Source: Streptomyces sp. NBC_00250 (GTDB taxonomy: Bacteria; Actinomycetota; Actinomycetes; Streptomycetales; Streptomycetaceae). Taken from it: a stretch of DNA of 64,000 nucleotides. The notes beneath the pieces were generated by a model that saw nothing but the letters and a program-made list of their open reading frames with translations, made no database searches and was not told the DNA's origin. The DNA lies in assembly GCF_036192275.1 (NCBI RefSeq), contig NZ_CP108088.1:3597501-3661500 (forward strand). The letters are read 5' to 3'. The stretch's first letter is position 1. Every line of letters starts with the position of its first letter. Positions 26,105-33,692 of this stretch are shown piece after piece. A program made the position numbers and the translations under genes.

Positions 26105-27411
26105 GGCGTACTCCTCGGAGGTACGGATCGGTCGGCGGGCGCGGCGGCGGACCCTGCCGGGCCGGGGGTGGGCGCGGCGGTCGCGGAGGCGGCCGGGGAC
26201 GGGACGTTCCCGGCCCCGGGGCCGGGAGCCCCCCGAGGGGTGGAGACCCACCGGGCCGCGTCCTGCCGGGAGGCGAGGGCGCGCCGCCGCTCCTGGCGCT
26301 TCGTCAGCTGCCCCGGTCCGCGCCCGCCCGCGATCCGCGCGAGGACGAAGAGGAGCAGGACGAGCAGCATGAGGACGGCGGCGGTGCCGAAGCCGCGGGC
26401 GATCATGTTCGGTTCGGGCGACTTGACGAGTTCGAAGGTGGCGAGCGGCAGGGAGACCTGCGCGCCGGAGGTCGGCAGGGCGTTCAGCTCGGCGGTGAAC
26501 CCGGCGGTCAGCAGCACGGGCGAGGTCTCCCCCACCCCGCGCGCGGTGCCGAGGATCACGGCCGTGGTCAGCCCCGAGCGGGCGGTCGGCAGGACGACGT
26601 GCCAGACCGTGCGCCAGCGGGAGGACCCCATGGCGTACGAGGCCTCCCGCAGCGTGCCGGGGACGAGCCGGATGACGACGTCGGAGGCGCGGATGATGAT
26701 CGGGAGCATCATCACGGAGAGGGCGAGCGAGGCGGCGAGCCCGGAGCGCTCGGTGCCCAGGGCCAGGATGACGGTCGCGTAGATGAAGAGTCCCGCGACG
26801 ATCGAGGGCAGCGCGGTCATGGCCTCGACGACGGTGCGGACCAGGCGGGCGAAGGGTCCGGGCACCTCGTTGAGGAAGACGGCGCAGACGATGCCGGTGG
26901 GCACGGTGAGCGCGAGCGCGATGCCGACCTGTTCGAGGGTGCCGACGACGGCGTGCAGGATGCCGCCGACGTCGAGCGGTTCGAGGGGGCCCGCCAGGCT
27001 CATGTCCTCGGTGAAGAAGTTGAGGTGGACGAGGGCCGCGCGGCCCTCCCAGAGCGTGAAGGCGACGACGAAGACGAGGACGGCGAGGAGCAGCAGCCCG
27101 AAGCTGCGGACGACGACGCCGGCGATCCGGTCCCGTACGGCGGGCCCGTCCTCGTCGAAGGAGACGAGCAGCGCGTAGAGCCCGAGGAAGAGGACGTACG
27201 CGACGATCACGAAGCCGACGGCGCCGCTGAAGGGCAGCAGGCGGGCGAAGAGGAGCCAGGTGAGGGCGATCGAGGCCGCGGCGGCGCCGAGCAGCGCGTA
27301 CACGTCGGAGGCGCGCGTGGTGCCGGTGGTGCGGCGGCGTTCGGGTCCGGGGGGCTGCGGGGCCCGCTCGGCGGGCGGTCGCAGCTTCGGCCGCTCCGGG
27401 GCGATGGTCAT
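26101..27411 (-). CDS. pstA: phosphate ABC transporter permease PstA
   Basis: A 436-residue inner membrane permease. The N-terminal 35 residues are Pro/Arg-rich. Two extra helices (about 38-80) precede the canonical six-helix core. The EAA-type loop is REASYAMGSSRWRTVWHVVLPTARSGLTTAVILGTARGVGETSPVLLTAG, which is the PstA signature. The tail after residue 375 is Arg/Ala/Pro-rich. It is longer than E. coli PstA (296) because of the added N- and C-terminal parts. The stop overlaps the pstS GTG, so the two are translationally coupled. It partners with PstC and PstB. Confidence 0.92.
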   Translation of the reverse strand: MTIAPERPKLRPPAERAPQPPGPERRRTTGTTRASDVYALLGAAAASIALTWLLFARLLPFSGAVGFVIVAYVLFLGLYALLVSFDEDGPAVRDRIAGVVVRSFGLLLLAVLVFVVAFTLWEGRAALVHLNFFTEDMSLAGPLEPLDVGGILHAVVGTLEQVGIALALTVPTGIVCAVFLNEVPGPFARLVRTVVEAMTALPSIVAGLFIYATVILALGTERSGLAASLALSVMMLPIIIRASDVVIRLVPGTLREASYAMGSSRWRTVWHVVLPTARSGLTTAVILGTARGVGETSPVLLTAGFTAELNALPTSGAQVSLPLATFELVKSPEPNMIARGFGTAAVLMLLVLLLFVLARIAGGRGPGQLTKRQERRRALASRQDAARWVSTPRGAPGPGAGNVPSPAASATAAPTPGPAGSAAAPADRSVPPRSTP

Positions 27412-27443
27412 CGGGTTCGGGTCCCCCTTGAGGAGCGCACGGG

Positions 27444-28484
27444 CTAGGCGTCGCTCGTGGCGCCGGAGCGGCTGCGGGCGACGATGGACGAGGCGGCGAA
27501 GTTGACGATCAGGGTCATGACGAAGAGGGCGAAGCCGGCCGCCATCAGGGCGGACATGCCGAAGGGCGTGGCCTCGCCGTAGCGCAGGGCGATGAGGGAG
27601 GACACCGAGCTGGTGCCGGTCTGCAGGACGTGCCACTGGATGGTGAAGACCTGCGAGATGACCATGTAGACGGCGATGGTCTCGCCGAGGGCGCGGCCGA
27701 GGCCGAGCATGGTGCCGCCGATCATGCCGCCCTTGCCGAAGGGGAGGACGACGCTGCGGATCATGCCCCAGCGGGTGGCGCCGAGCGCGTACGCGCCCTC
27801 GCGTTCGCCGGCGGGGGCCTGGGAGAAGACCTCGCGCATGATCGAGCAGATGATCGGCGCGACCATCATGGCGACGACGAGACCGGCGACGAAGGTGGAC
27901 GAGGTGTAGACGGTGGGCGGGGCCAGCGGATCGTCGGGGTCGGCGCCGTCGACGCGCAGGAACGGGATCCAGCCGAGGTACGTGGCGATCCAGCGGGCGA
28001 TGGGGAGGATCGACTCCTCCAGCCAGAAGACGCCCCACAGTCCGTAGACGACCGAGGGCACGGCGGCCATCAGGTCGACGGTGGAGATGAGGGTGCGGCG
28101 CAGCCGGGGCGGGGCGTACTCGGCGATGTAGAGCGCCGCCCCGGTGGCCAGCGGCACGGCCACGACGATCGCGACGAGGGCGATGAGGACGGTGCCGAGG
28201 AGGACGGCCGCGATCCCGAAGCGTCCGGAGTCGGGCTCCCAGCTCTCGGTGGTGAGGAAGGAGAATCCGGCGCGGTCGAGGGCCTGCCAGGCGCGCAGGA
28301 GCAGGAAGCCGCCGACGAGGAGCATGACCGCGAGGACGATGCCGCCGCCGGTGCGGGCGACGGCACGGAAGACCCGGTCGGGAAGGCCGGGGTCGGCGTG
28401 GAGCCGTCGCGGCGTGTCGGGCGGCGGGTCGGCCGGTCTGCCGGGCGGCGGGCCGGGCGGCGGGTCAAGGGTCTCGGTCGTCAC
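27444..28484 (-). CDS. pstC: phosphate ABC transporter permease PstC
   Basis: A 346-residue permease with six core helices. The Pro-rich N terminus (1-35) is cytoplasmic. The EAA loop is GEREGAYALGATRWGMIRSVVLPFGKGGMIGGTMLGLGRALGETIAVYMV, diagnostic of PstC. It is the first transporter gene of the cluster, 32 bases before pstA, with a GTG start at 28484. It lies 78 bases after the YegP-like gene in the same direction. No clear pair of PHO-box repeats is seen upstream, so classical PhoP control is not supported by the sequence. Confidence 0.93.
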   Translation of the reverse strand: MTTETLDPPPGPPPGRPADPPPDTPRRLHADPGLPDRVFRAVARTGGGIVLAVMLLVGGFLLLRAWQALDRAGFSFLTTESWEPDSGRFGIAAVLLGTVLIALVAIVVAVPLATGAALYIAEYAPPRLRRTLISTVDLMAAVPSVVYGLWGVFWLEESILPIARWIATYLGWIPFLRVDGADPDDPLAPPTVYTSSTFVAGLVVAMMVAPIICSIMREVFSQAPAGEREGAYALGATRWGMIRSVVLPFGKGGMIGGTMLGLGRALGETIAVYMVISQVFTIQWHVLQTGTSSVSSLIALRYGEATPFGMSALMAAGFALFVMTLIVNFAASSIVARSRSGATSDA

Positions 28485-28562
28485 GGGAAGGACGTAAGTC
28501 CCGCCCGGTGGCCAGGCCCGCCCCGCGACGTGAACGAGGGGCGTGCGCGGGGCAACTTCCGT

Positions 28563-28934
28563 TCACCGTAAGGCTGTTGAGGCCCATCTCGGCCCCTCGG
28601 TGGCGATCAGTGCCCGGAACCGCGCATAGGCGGTGCGACAGGTGGAGTGGCGCTCGTAGGAGCGTCCGGAGAGCGCGGCGGTGCGGCCCTCGGCGTCCCT
28701 CAGGAGCCACACCCAGCCGTTGCCCCCGGCGGTGTGCTGCACCCCGCCGGCCATGTCGGCGTACCCGGTGCACAGGGCCGCGAAGGCCGCCCGGCACCCG
28801 GCGTGGTCGTCGTAGCAGCCCCCCGACCGCGCGACGACCCTCCCGTTCTGTGCGACGAGTCGCCATCCGTAGCGTCCGTCGGCCCCCATGTCGACCAGAC
28901 AACGCGTCCCGGACACACCGGTGTCCTTGGTCAT
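28563..28934 (-). CDS. YegP/DUF1508-like tandem-repeat protein
   Basis: A 123-residue soluble protein with two copies of the DUF1508 unit. The first is YGWRLVAQNGRVVARSGGCYDDHAGCRAAF and the second VWLLRDAEGRTAALSGRSYERHSTCRTAY. Family members are small proteins of unknown function, usually with the N-G-x-V-x-A-x-S-x-x-Y signature. The ATG at 28934 is taken; a GTG five codons upstream is possible. It precedes pstC in the same direction and may or may not share its transcript. Confidence 0.75.
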   Translation of the reverse strand: MTKDTGVSGTRCLVDMGADGRYGWRLVAQNGRVVARSGGCYDDHAGCRAAFAALCTGYADMAGGVQHTAGGNGWVWLLRDAEGRTAALSGRSYERHSTCRTAYARFRALIATEGPRWASTALR

Positions 28935-29081
28935 CGCCCCCACCCCCACAGTCTCGGCAAGCGCAATCTATTGAGACGGGGGTGACAGTTGGGCGCTAAA
29001 CCATTTGCGGGTTGCACGCTTCACCAGGAGGTTGCCCCTAGGACACCGGCACCGGGGACGACCCGCCGGGAACGCGCCGGC

Positions 29082-29150
29082 GTGACGCGAAGAGGCACGG
29101 GGCGCGAAGAGGCGTGTGACGCGAAGAGGCCCGTGGCGCAGGGGGCTCGT
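29082..29150. repeat. 17-bp tandem repeat, core GCGAAGAGGC
   Basis: GCGAAGAGGC recurs at 29087, 29104 and 29121, exactly 17 bp apart, with a decayed fourth unit after it. It lies in a 272-bp gap (28935-29206) that otherwise holds only the hairpin below. Confidence 0.7.
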
Positions 29151-29158
29151 GACGTGCC

Positions 29159-29195
29159 GAGGGGGTGTCCTGCCTGATCGGCAAGACACCCCCTC
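29159..29195 (-). terminator. terminator after PH-domain gene
   Basis: An 11-bp stem GAGGGGGTGTC (29159-29169) / GACACCCCCTC (29185-29195) plus an inner TGCC/GGCA stem, 12 bases past the stop codon. Confidence 0.85.
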
Positions 29196-29206
29196 GTCCT
29201 GTCGGG

Positions 29207-29908
29207 TCAGCCCGTCGCCAGCAGGATCACCACGAGCAGCAGCCCGGCGACCGCGGGGCCGACGATCTCGTACGCCCAGCGCACCCGCGCCTCGCCCTGC
29301 GCACCCGGGGTCCCGGCGCGGCGCTCGGCCAGCTCGCGCAGGTCGGCGACCGTCTGGTCGGTGGGCGCGGTCCGGGAGGCACTGTCCCGGACGTTGGCGC
29401 TCACCGAGGTACGGCCGTGCGGGTCGTCCTGGGAGGCGCGGGCGGCCTTACGGGAGGCCTTCTTGCGCTGGCGCAGCGAGACGGGGATGGCCCACAGCTG
29501 GTACTTGGCGCCGTCCTGGGTGAAGACCTCGCTGGAGTAGCCGGCACGTACGTCGGCGACCGTCGCCCAGGGCAGCGTGATCGACCGGAACGGGTTGCGG
29601 ATCCGGAGCCGGTCGTCGTTGGCGTACACGGCGGGCCGGATCGTGAACGCGACGATCAGCGGCACGGCGAGGACGAGACCCGCGAGCGCGAGCCAGGGCG
29701 ACCGGCCCTCGCCGCGGAACATCACGTCACCGGCGAACAGGGCCGCGAGGATCAACAGGAACACCCCGCTCGCGATCCCGAGCGGCGACCGGAAGACACG
29801 GTCGGGGGACTGCGGCCCCGCGGACTTCTGCCCTGCGGACGGCTGCTCGGGGGTCGACTCGCGGCTCGGCTCGTGGCTGGGCTCGGGGGTCGGCTCGGGG
29901 GTCGTCAT
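29207..29908 (-). CDS. PH-domain membrane protein
   Basis: 233 residues: an acidic Pro/Glu/Ser-rich N terminus (1-38), two transmembrane helices (about 43-62 and 70-88), and a bacterial PH-like beta domain (about 90-145). The domain signature VYANDDRLRIRNPFRSITLPWATVADVRAGYSSEV is typical. A basic/polar linker and a final C-terminal helix (215-232) follow. Function is unknown; the fold often binds lipids or scaffolds membrane proteins. From memory it is next to the phosphomutase gene in S. coelicolor, so the Pst cluster seems inserted between them. Confidence 0.8.
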   Translation of the reverse strand: MTTPEPTPEPSHEPSRESTPEQPSAGQKSAGPQSPDRVFRSPLGIASGVFLLILAALFAGDVMFRGEGRSPWLALAGLVLAVPLIVAFTIRPAVYANDDRLRIRNPFRSITLPWATVADVRAGYSSEVFTQDGAKYQLWAIPVSLRQRKKASRKAARASQDDPHGRTSVSANVRDSASRTAPTDQTVADLRELAERRAGTPGAQGEARVRWAYEIVGPAVAGLLLVVILLATG

Positions 29909-29941
29909 GGGCCGATTCTGCCTCAGCCGGGCACTGGGGGC

Positions 29942-30592
29942 TCAGGCGGCCCGCGTGGCCACGAGATCCGCGTACAGAATGATGTTGTCGGGGCGGTGGC
30001 CGTCGACCAGCTCGCCGCCGCAGGTGATGAGGCGCAGCTCGGGGCGCTTCGTGTCGCCGTACACCTTGGCCGTCGGGAAGGTGTCCTTGTCGACCTGCTC
30101 CAGTTCCCTGACCCGGAAGACCGCGGTGGTGCCGTCGGCCCGGGTCACGGTGATCTCGTCGCCGACCCGGACCTTGGAGACGTTCTTCAGTACGGCGGGG
30201 CCGCGGGCGGTGTCGAAGTGCCCGATGAGGACGGCGGGGCCGGTCTGCCCGGGCGTGACGCCCTTGTCGTACCAGCCGATGCGGTCGGCGTCCGCGACCG
30301 AGGGCACCTCGACGGTGCCGTCGGCGGCGAGCCCGAGCCCCAGGACGGGCCCGGTGGGCCCGGTGTCGACCCCGGCGGCGGGGACCTGGACGCGGACGGG
30401 CAGGGAGCGGGCGAGCGGCTTCACGGGCGCCGCGGTGGGTGCGGGGGCGGCGGTGGCCCCGGAGATCCGGGCAGGCGGGGTGACGGGCTGCTGCTCGCCC
30501 CCCGCGGAGCAGCCGGTGAGCGCGGCGAGGACGGCCAGGCCCGCCAGGAGGAGGACGGGGGCGGTACGGGCGGGGTGACGGCGGCGGTTCAC
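29942..30592 (-). CDS. srtF: class F sortase (lipobox-containing)
   Basis: A 216-residue transpeptidase of the actinobacterial class F group. The N terminus is hydrophobic with lipobox LTGC (Cys28), so it may be lipid-anchored rather than a plain transmembrane sortase. A Pro/Ala linker leads to the beta-barrel (about 65-213). Catalytic residues are all present: His125 (IGHFDT), Cys191 (RLITCGGEL) and Arg200 (GHRPDN). It contrasts with the dead sortase at 18199. It lies downstream of a large surface protein gene, but a strong hairpin separates them. Class F sortases have poorly defined substrates. Confidence 0.9.
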   Translation of the reverse strand: MNRRRHPARTAPVLLLAGLAVLAALTGCSAGGEQQPVTPPARISGATAAPAPTAAPVKPLARSLPVRVQVPAAGVDTGPTGPVLGLGLAADGTVEVPSVADADRIGWYDKGVTPGQTGPAVLIGHFDTARGPAVLKNVSKVRVGDEITVTRADGTTAVFRVRELEQVDKDTFPTAKVYGDTKRPELRLITCGGELVDGHRPDNIILYADLVATRAA

Positions 30593-30605
30593 GGGCGGGC
30601 TCCGG

Positions 30606-30670
30606 GCAGAGGGCGGACGGCAGAGGGCAGGCGGCAGGGGGCAGGCGGCAGGGGGCAGGGGCAGGCGGCG
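30606..30670. repeat. GGCAGGCGGCAGGG-type tandem repeat
   Basis: Short GC-rich units repeated several times immediately upstream of srtF. They could alter the promoter spacing of srtF. Confidence 0.5.
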
Positions 30671-30678
30671 GACGGGGT

Positions 30679-30715
30679 CCGGCCGGTCGCCGCGCGGGAC
30701 GCGGCGACCGGCCGG
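30679..30715 (-). terminator. terminator after surface-protein gene
   Basis: A perfect 16-bp stem (30679-30694 with 30700-30715, arm CCGGCCGGTCGCCGCG) and a CGGGA loop. Confidence 0.85.
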
Positions 30716-30779
30716 GGGTGGGGTGTGCTCCCGCTCGGGTCAAGGGGCGGGGAATGCGGGTGGAGCGAGGTACGGGCAA

Positions 30780-30820
30780 TGCGGGTGATGCGGGTGATGC
30801 GGGTGATGCGGGTGATGCGG
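30780..30820. repeat. 9-bp tandem repeat (GCGGGTGAT)4
   Basis: Four exact GCGGGTGAT units plus a GCGGGTCAG end directly at the stop codon of the surface-protein gene. Non-coding on that gene, likely hypervariable. Confidence 0.8.
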
Positions 30821-30821
30821 G

Positions 30822-32450
30822 TCAGACGCGCGCGGCGGCGGACCGGCGGCGCAGGACGACGAAGCCCAGACCGGCGGCGGCGAACGAGGCCCCGGCACCG
30901 GCCGCGAGCAGCGCGGTGTCGTCGCCCGCGGTGCCGAGCTCGGCACCGGCGGCGACGCCGCCCTTCGGGATGACGGAGGTCTGCCCCGCGTGGGTGGTGG
31001 TGCCGGTCCCCGTCCCGGTCGCGCCGTTCGCGGTGTCGCCCGGGACCGTCTCCGCGGTGCAGCCCTTCGGCAGCTTCGGGAAGGCGTGCGTGGCGCCCTT
31101 GGCGGTGCCGCCCTCGACCTTGGTGTACAGCGACGGCGTGGTGCTGTTCGGGGCGACGATCCGGCCGATGAAGCCGACGCTCTTCGGCAGCGAGGGGTGC
31201 GCCCGGTCGACCATCGCGAAGACCCGGTCCTTACCGTTGTCGTCGGCGGCGCTGAACTCGGCCAGCGGGCCCTGCCGGGTCATGAACAGCTCGGCCTTGG
31301 TGCCCGCGCCGATGCTGACGGACGTGCTGACCGTGCAGGGGCCGAGCTCGGTGACGACCGGGGTGGACTCGCCCTGGCCGCCGCCGCCCATGCCGTACGG
31401 CTGCGGGGCCGCCTGCTTCGACGAGCCGGGGACGTAGGCGGAGAACGAGCCGCCCTGCTCCAGGACGACGACGGCCTTGCCGAAGGAGTAGACCTTGCTG
31501 CCGCCGTGGTTGTAGATGTAGCCGCGGCCCTTGTCGGTGGCGGGGTCGATCTCCTGGAGGCCGAAGACACCGTCCTTCCTGCCGAGCTCCACGACGGTGC
31601 CGTCGGCGAGCCGGTAGATGCCGGGGACGCCGGGGGCGGTGTTGCCGATCCAGTTGTGGAGGGTGCCGTCCGGGTTCAGGACGAGGAACTCGCCGTTGTC
31701 CTGCCCGGCGACGGAGCGGGTGTTCGCCTGGAGGACGCCCACCGGGTGACCCTGGCGGAAGAGCTCGGCGCGGTGGTGCAGGGCATTGACCTTGTAGATC
31801 TTGGCGACGGTTCCGGTCATGAGGGTCTCGGTGCGGACGAGGGTGCCCTGCGGGGTGTCGACCGCGGTCGCGGTCACCTCGCCGTCGGAGTTCAGGGTCA
31901 CCGAGTATCCGGCGAAGACCGCGGTGTCCTTCCCGCCGTAGCCGGCGCCGGCCTTCAGCTCACCGAGCGTCCGGCCGCCCTTGATGACCGTCGCGGTGTA
32001 GTACGGGTGCTGGTCGCCCTTGGCGTACACCTTGGCCGACAGCCCACCTGCCAGCTGGACGGTGCGGAGGAGGGTTCCGTTCGCGGCGTCGACGGCGACG
32101 GCGGTCACCTTGCCCTCGGAGTCCAGGGTCACCGCGTACCCGACGATGGTCTTGGTGTCCTTCTGGGCGTAGCCGCCGCCCGCCTTCAGCTCACCGAGCA
32201 CCTGGCCGTCCCGCACGATGGTGGCGGTGTAGTACGGGTGCTGGTCGCCCTTGGCGTACACCTTGGCCGACAGCCCACCCGCCAGCTGGACGGTGCGGAC
32301 CGGGGCGTCCTCCGCGGCGGCGGGCGCGGCGGCCTTCGGCGCCGGGGTCGCACCGGCAGCGAAAGCGGCACCGGCGGTGAGCGCCGGGGCGGTGATCGCG
32401 ACGCCCGCGACGAGGGCGGTGGTGATGGCGGTGCGGAGGGCGGTGCGCAT
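30822..32450 (-). CDS. secreted repeat surface protein
   Basis: 542 residues: a signal peptide (1-32), then two nearly identical 77-residue repeats. Each starts RTVQLAGGLSAKVYAKGD and contains HPYYTAT, near residues 52 and 129. A third divergent copy follows (RTETLMTGTVAKIYKVN). A beta-rich central part (about 230-470), a short Thr/Gly linker, and a C-terminal hydrophobic helix with RRRSAAARV end the protein. No LPXTG or LAXTG is visible; the segment before the helix reads PKGGVAAGAELGTAGDD. It is adjacent to srtF and may be its substrate, but the sorting motif would have to be non-standard. Function unknown. Confidence 0.8.
   Translation of the reverse strand: MRTALRTAITTALVAGVAITAPALTAGAAFAAGATPAPKAAAPAAAEDAPVRTVQLAGGLSAKVYAKGDQHPYYTATIVRDGQVLGELKAGGGYAQKDTKTIVGYAVTLDSEGKVTAVAVDAANGTLLRTVQLAGGLSAKVYAKGDQHPYYTATVIKGGRTLGELKAGAGYGGKDTAVFAGYSVTLNSDGEVTATAVDTPQGTLVRTETLMTGTVAKIYKVNALHHRAELFRQGHPVGVLQANTRSVAGQDNGEFLVLNPDGTLHNWIGNTAPGVPGIYRLADGTVVELGRKDGVFGLQEIDPATDKGRGYIYNHGGSKVYSFGKAVVVLEQGGSFSAYVPGSSKQAAPQPYGMGGGGQGESTPVVTELGPCTVSTSVSIGAGTKAELFMTRQGPLAEFSAADDNGKDRVFAMVDRAHPSLPKSVGFIGRIVAPNSTTPSLYTKVEGGTAKGATHAFPKLPKGCTAETVPGDTANGATGTGTGTTTHAGQTSVIPKGGVAAGAELGTAGDDTALLAAGAGASFAAAGLGFVVLRRRSAAARV
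31960..32315. repeat. 231-bp internal tandem duplication in surface-protein gene
   Basis: A stretch of over 80 bp around 31990-32080 reappears almost unchanged at 32221-32310, offset by exactly 231 bp (77 codons). The few third-position differences suggest recent duplication or ongoing gene conversion. Confidence 0.85.
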
Positions 32451-32696
32451 AACGACTCCTGTGAAATCAGGCAGGTGGATGAGTGAGTCGCATGCCGCTT
32501 TTTCTCAGTCCGTTCGGGGGGTTCGGCGAGGTCTGGCCGGCTGCTGAAGGAAAATCTATTGATCTTGTATTCAGGACTCGTCCGCTCCATGTCACGGGGC
32601 CGTGACAGGAGTCACGGCCCCGGTCGGACGACGGTCACCACGCCGACCGCCGCCTGTGACCTCGGGCTCTGCGAAGCCGGTCCCCTGTACAGGTCG

Positions 32697-32708
32697 CTAC
32701 GCGCGTAG
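32697..32708. promoter_or_regulatory. nucleoside-regulon operator, deoC copy
   Basis: Perfect CTACGCGCGTAG, ending one base before the TATGCT -10 box of deoC. Binding there would block RNA polymerase. Confidence 0.8.
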
Positions 32709-32709
32709 A

Positions 32710-32715
32710 TATGCT
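32710..32715 (+). promoter_or_regulatory. -10 box of leaderless deoC promoter
   Basis: TATGCT lies 6 bases before the GTG at 32722; no ribosome site is present. Confidence 0.6.
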
Positions 32716-32721
32716 CGACTG

Positions 32722-33687
32722 GTGACCATGCCCACCACTGCATCCGCAGCATCCGCATTCGCCGACGTGACCGCGTCCGACGGTGCGCTGCGCCGCTTCC
32801 TCCACGGGCTGCCCGGCGTCGACGCCGTCGGCCTGGAGGCGCGCGCCGCGTCCCTCGGCACCCGCTCGATCAAGACCACGTCCAAGGCGTACGCCATCGA
32901 CCTGGCCATTTCCATGATCGACCTGACGACGCTCGAAGGCGCGGACACCCCGGGCAAGGTCCGGGCGCTCGCCGCCAAGGCCGTCCGTCCCGATCCGACC
33001 GACCGCACGACCCCGACGACCGCCGCCGTCTGCGTCTATCCCGACATGGTGGCCACCGCCAAGGCCACCCTCGCGGGCTCCGGCGTCAAGGTCGCCTCGG
33101 TCGCGACCGCCTTCCCGGCCGGCCGCGCCGCGCTCCCCGTGAAGCTCGCCGACACGGCGGACGCGATCGCCGCGGGCGCCGACGAGATCGACATGGTCAT
33201 CGACCGTGGCGCTTTCCTCTCCGGTCACTACCTGAAGGTCTTCGAGCAGATCGCCGCGATCAAGGCGGAGTGCGGTGACCGCGCCCGCCTCAAGGTGATC
33301 TTCGAGACCGGCGAGCTGTCCACGTACGACAACATCCGCCGTGCCTCCTGGCTCGGCATGATGGCCGGCGCGGACTTCATCAAGACCTCGACCGGCAAGG
33401 TCGCGGTCAACGCCACCCCGGCCAACACCCTGCTCATGCTGGAGGCGGTGCGCGACTTCCGCGCGCAGACCGGCGTCCAGATCGGTGTGAAGCCGGCCGG
33501 CGGCATCCGCAACACCAAGGAAGCCATCAAGTTCCTGGTTCTCGTCAACGAGACCGTGGGCGAGGACTGGCTGGACAACCACTGGTTCCGCTTCGGCGCT
33601 TCCAGCCTGCTCAACGACCTGCTGATGCAGCGCCAGAAGCTGGCGACCGGCCGTTACTCCGGCCCCGATTACGTGACGGTGGACTGA
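32722..33687 (+). CDS. deoC: deoxyribose-phosphate aldolase
   Basis: A 321-residue enzyme cleaving 2-deoxyribose-5-phosphate to glyceraldehyde-3-phosphate and acetaldehyde. The TIM barrel shows DEIDMVIDRGAFLSG, RLKVIFETGEL, the Schiff-base lysine in FIKTSTGKV, and GVKPAGGIRNTKEAIKF. It is longer than E. coli DeoC (259) because of an N-terminal extension, as in mammalian-type enzymes. The GTG at 32722 is chosen from the leaderless promoter; an ATG two codons later is possible. Two aldehyde dehydrogenase genes follow immediately, well placed to oxidise the acetaldehyde formed. Confidence 0.93.
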   Translation: MTMPTTASAASAFADVTASDGALRRFLHGLPGVDAVGLEARAASLGTRSIKTTSKAYAIDLAISMIDLTTLEGADTPGKVRALAAKAVRPDPTDRTTPTTAAVCVYPDMVATAKATLAGSGVKVASVATAFPAGRAALPVKLADTADAIAAGADEIDMVIDRGAFLSGHYLKVFEQIAAIKAECGDRARLKVIFETGELSTYDNIRRASWLGMMAGADFIKTSTGKVAVNATPANTLLMLEAVRDFRAQTGVQIGVKPAGGIRNTKEAIKFLVLVNETVGEDWLDNHWFRFGASSLLNDLLMQRQKLATGRYSGPDYVTVD

Positions 33688-33692
33688 TCAAC

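Noticed and set aside
28485..28600. Possible PHO box upstream of pstC (GTTCAC-like elements on both strands)
   Set aside because: PhoP sites need at least two 11-bp direct repeats on the same strand; only single GTTCAC elements in opposite orientation are present, and one lies inside the YegP-like coding region.
30780..30820. CRISPR-like array
   Set aside because: Units are 9 bp with no spacers and no cas genes; this is a simple tandem repeat.
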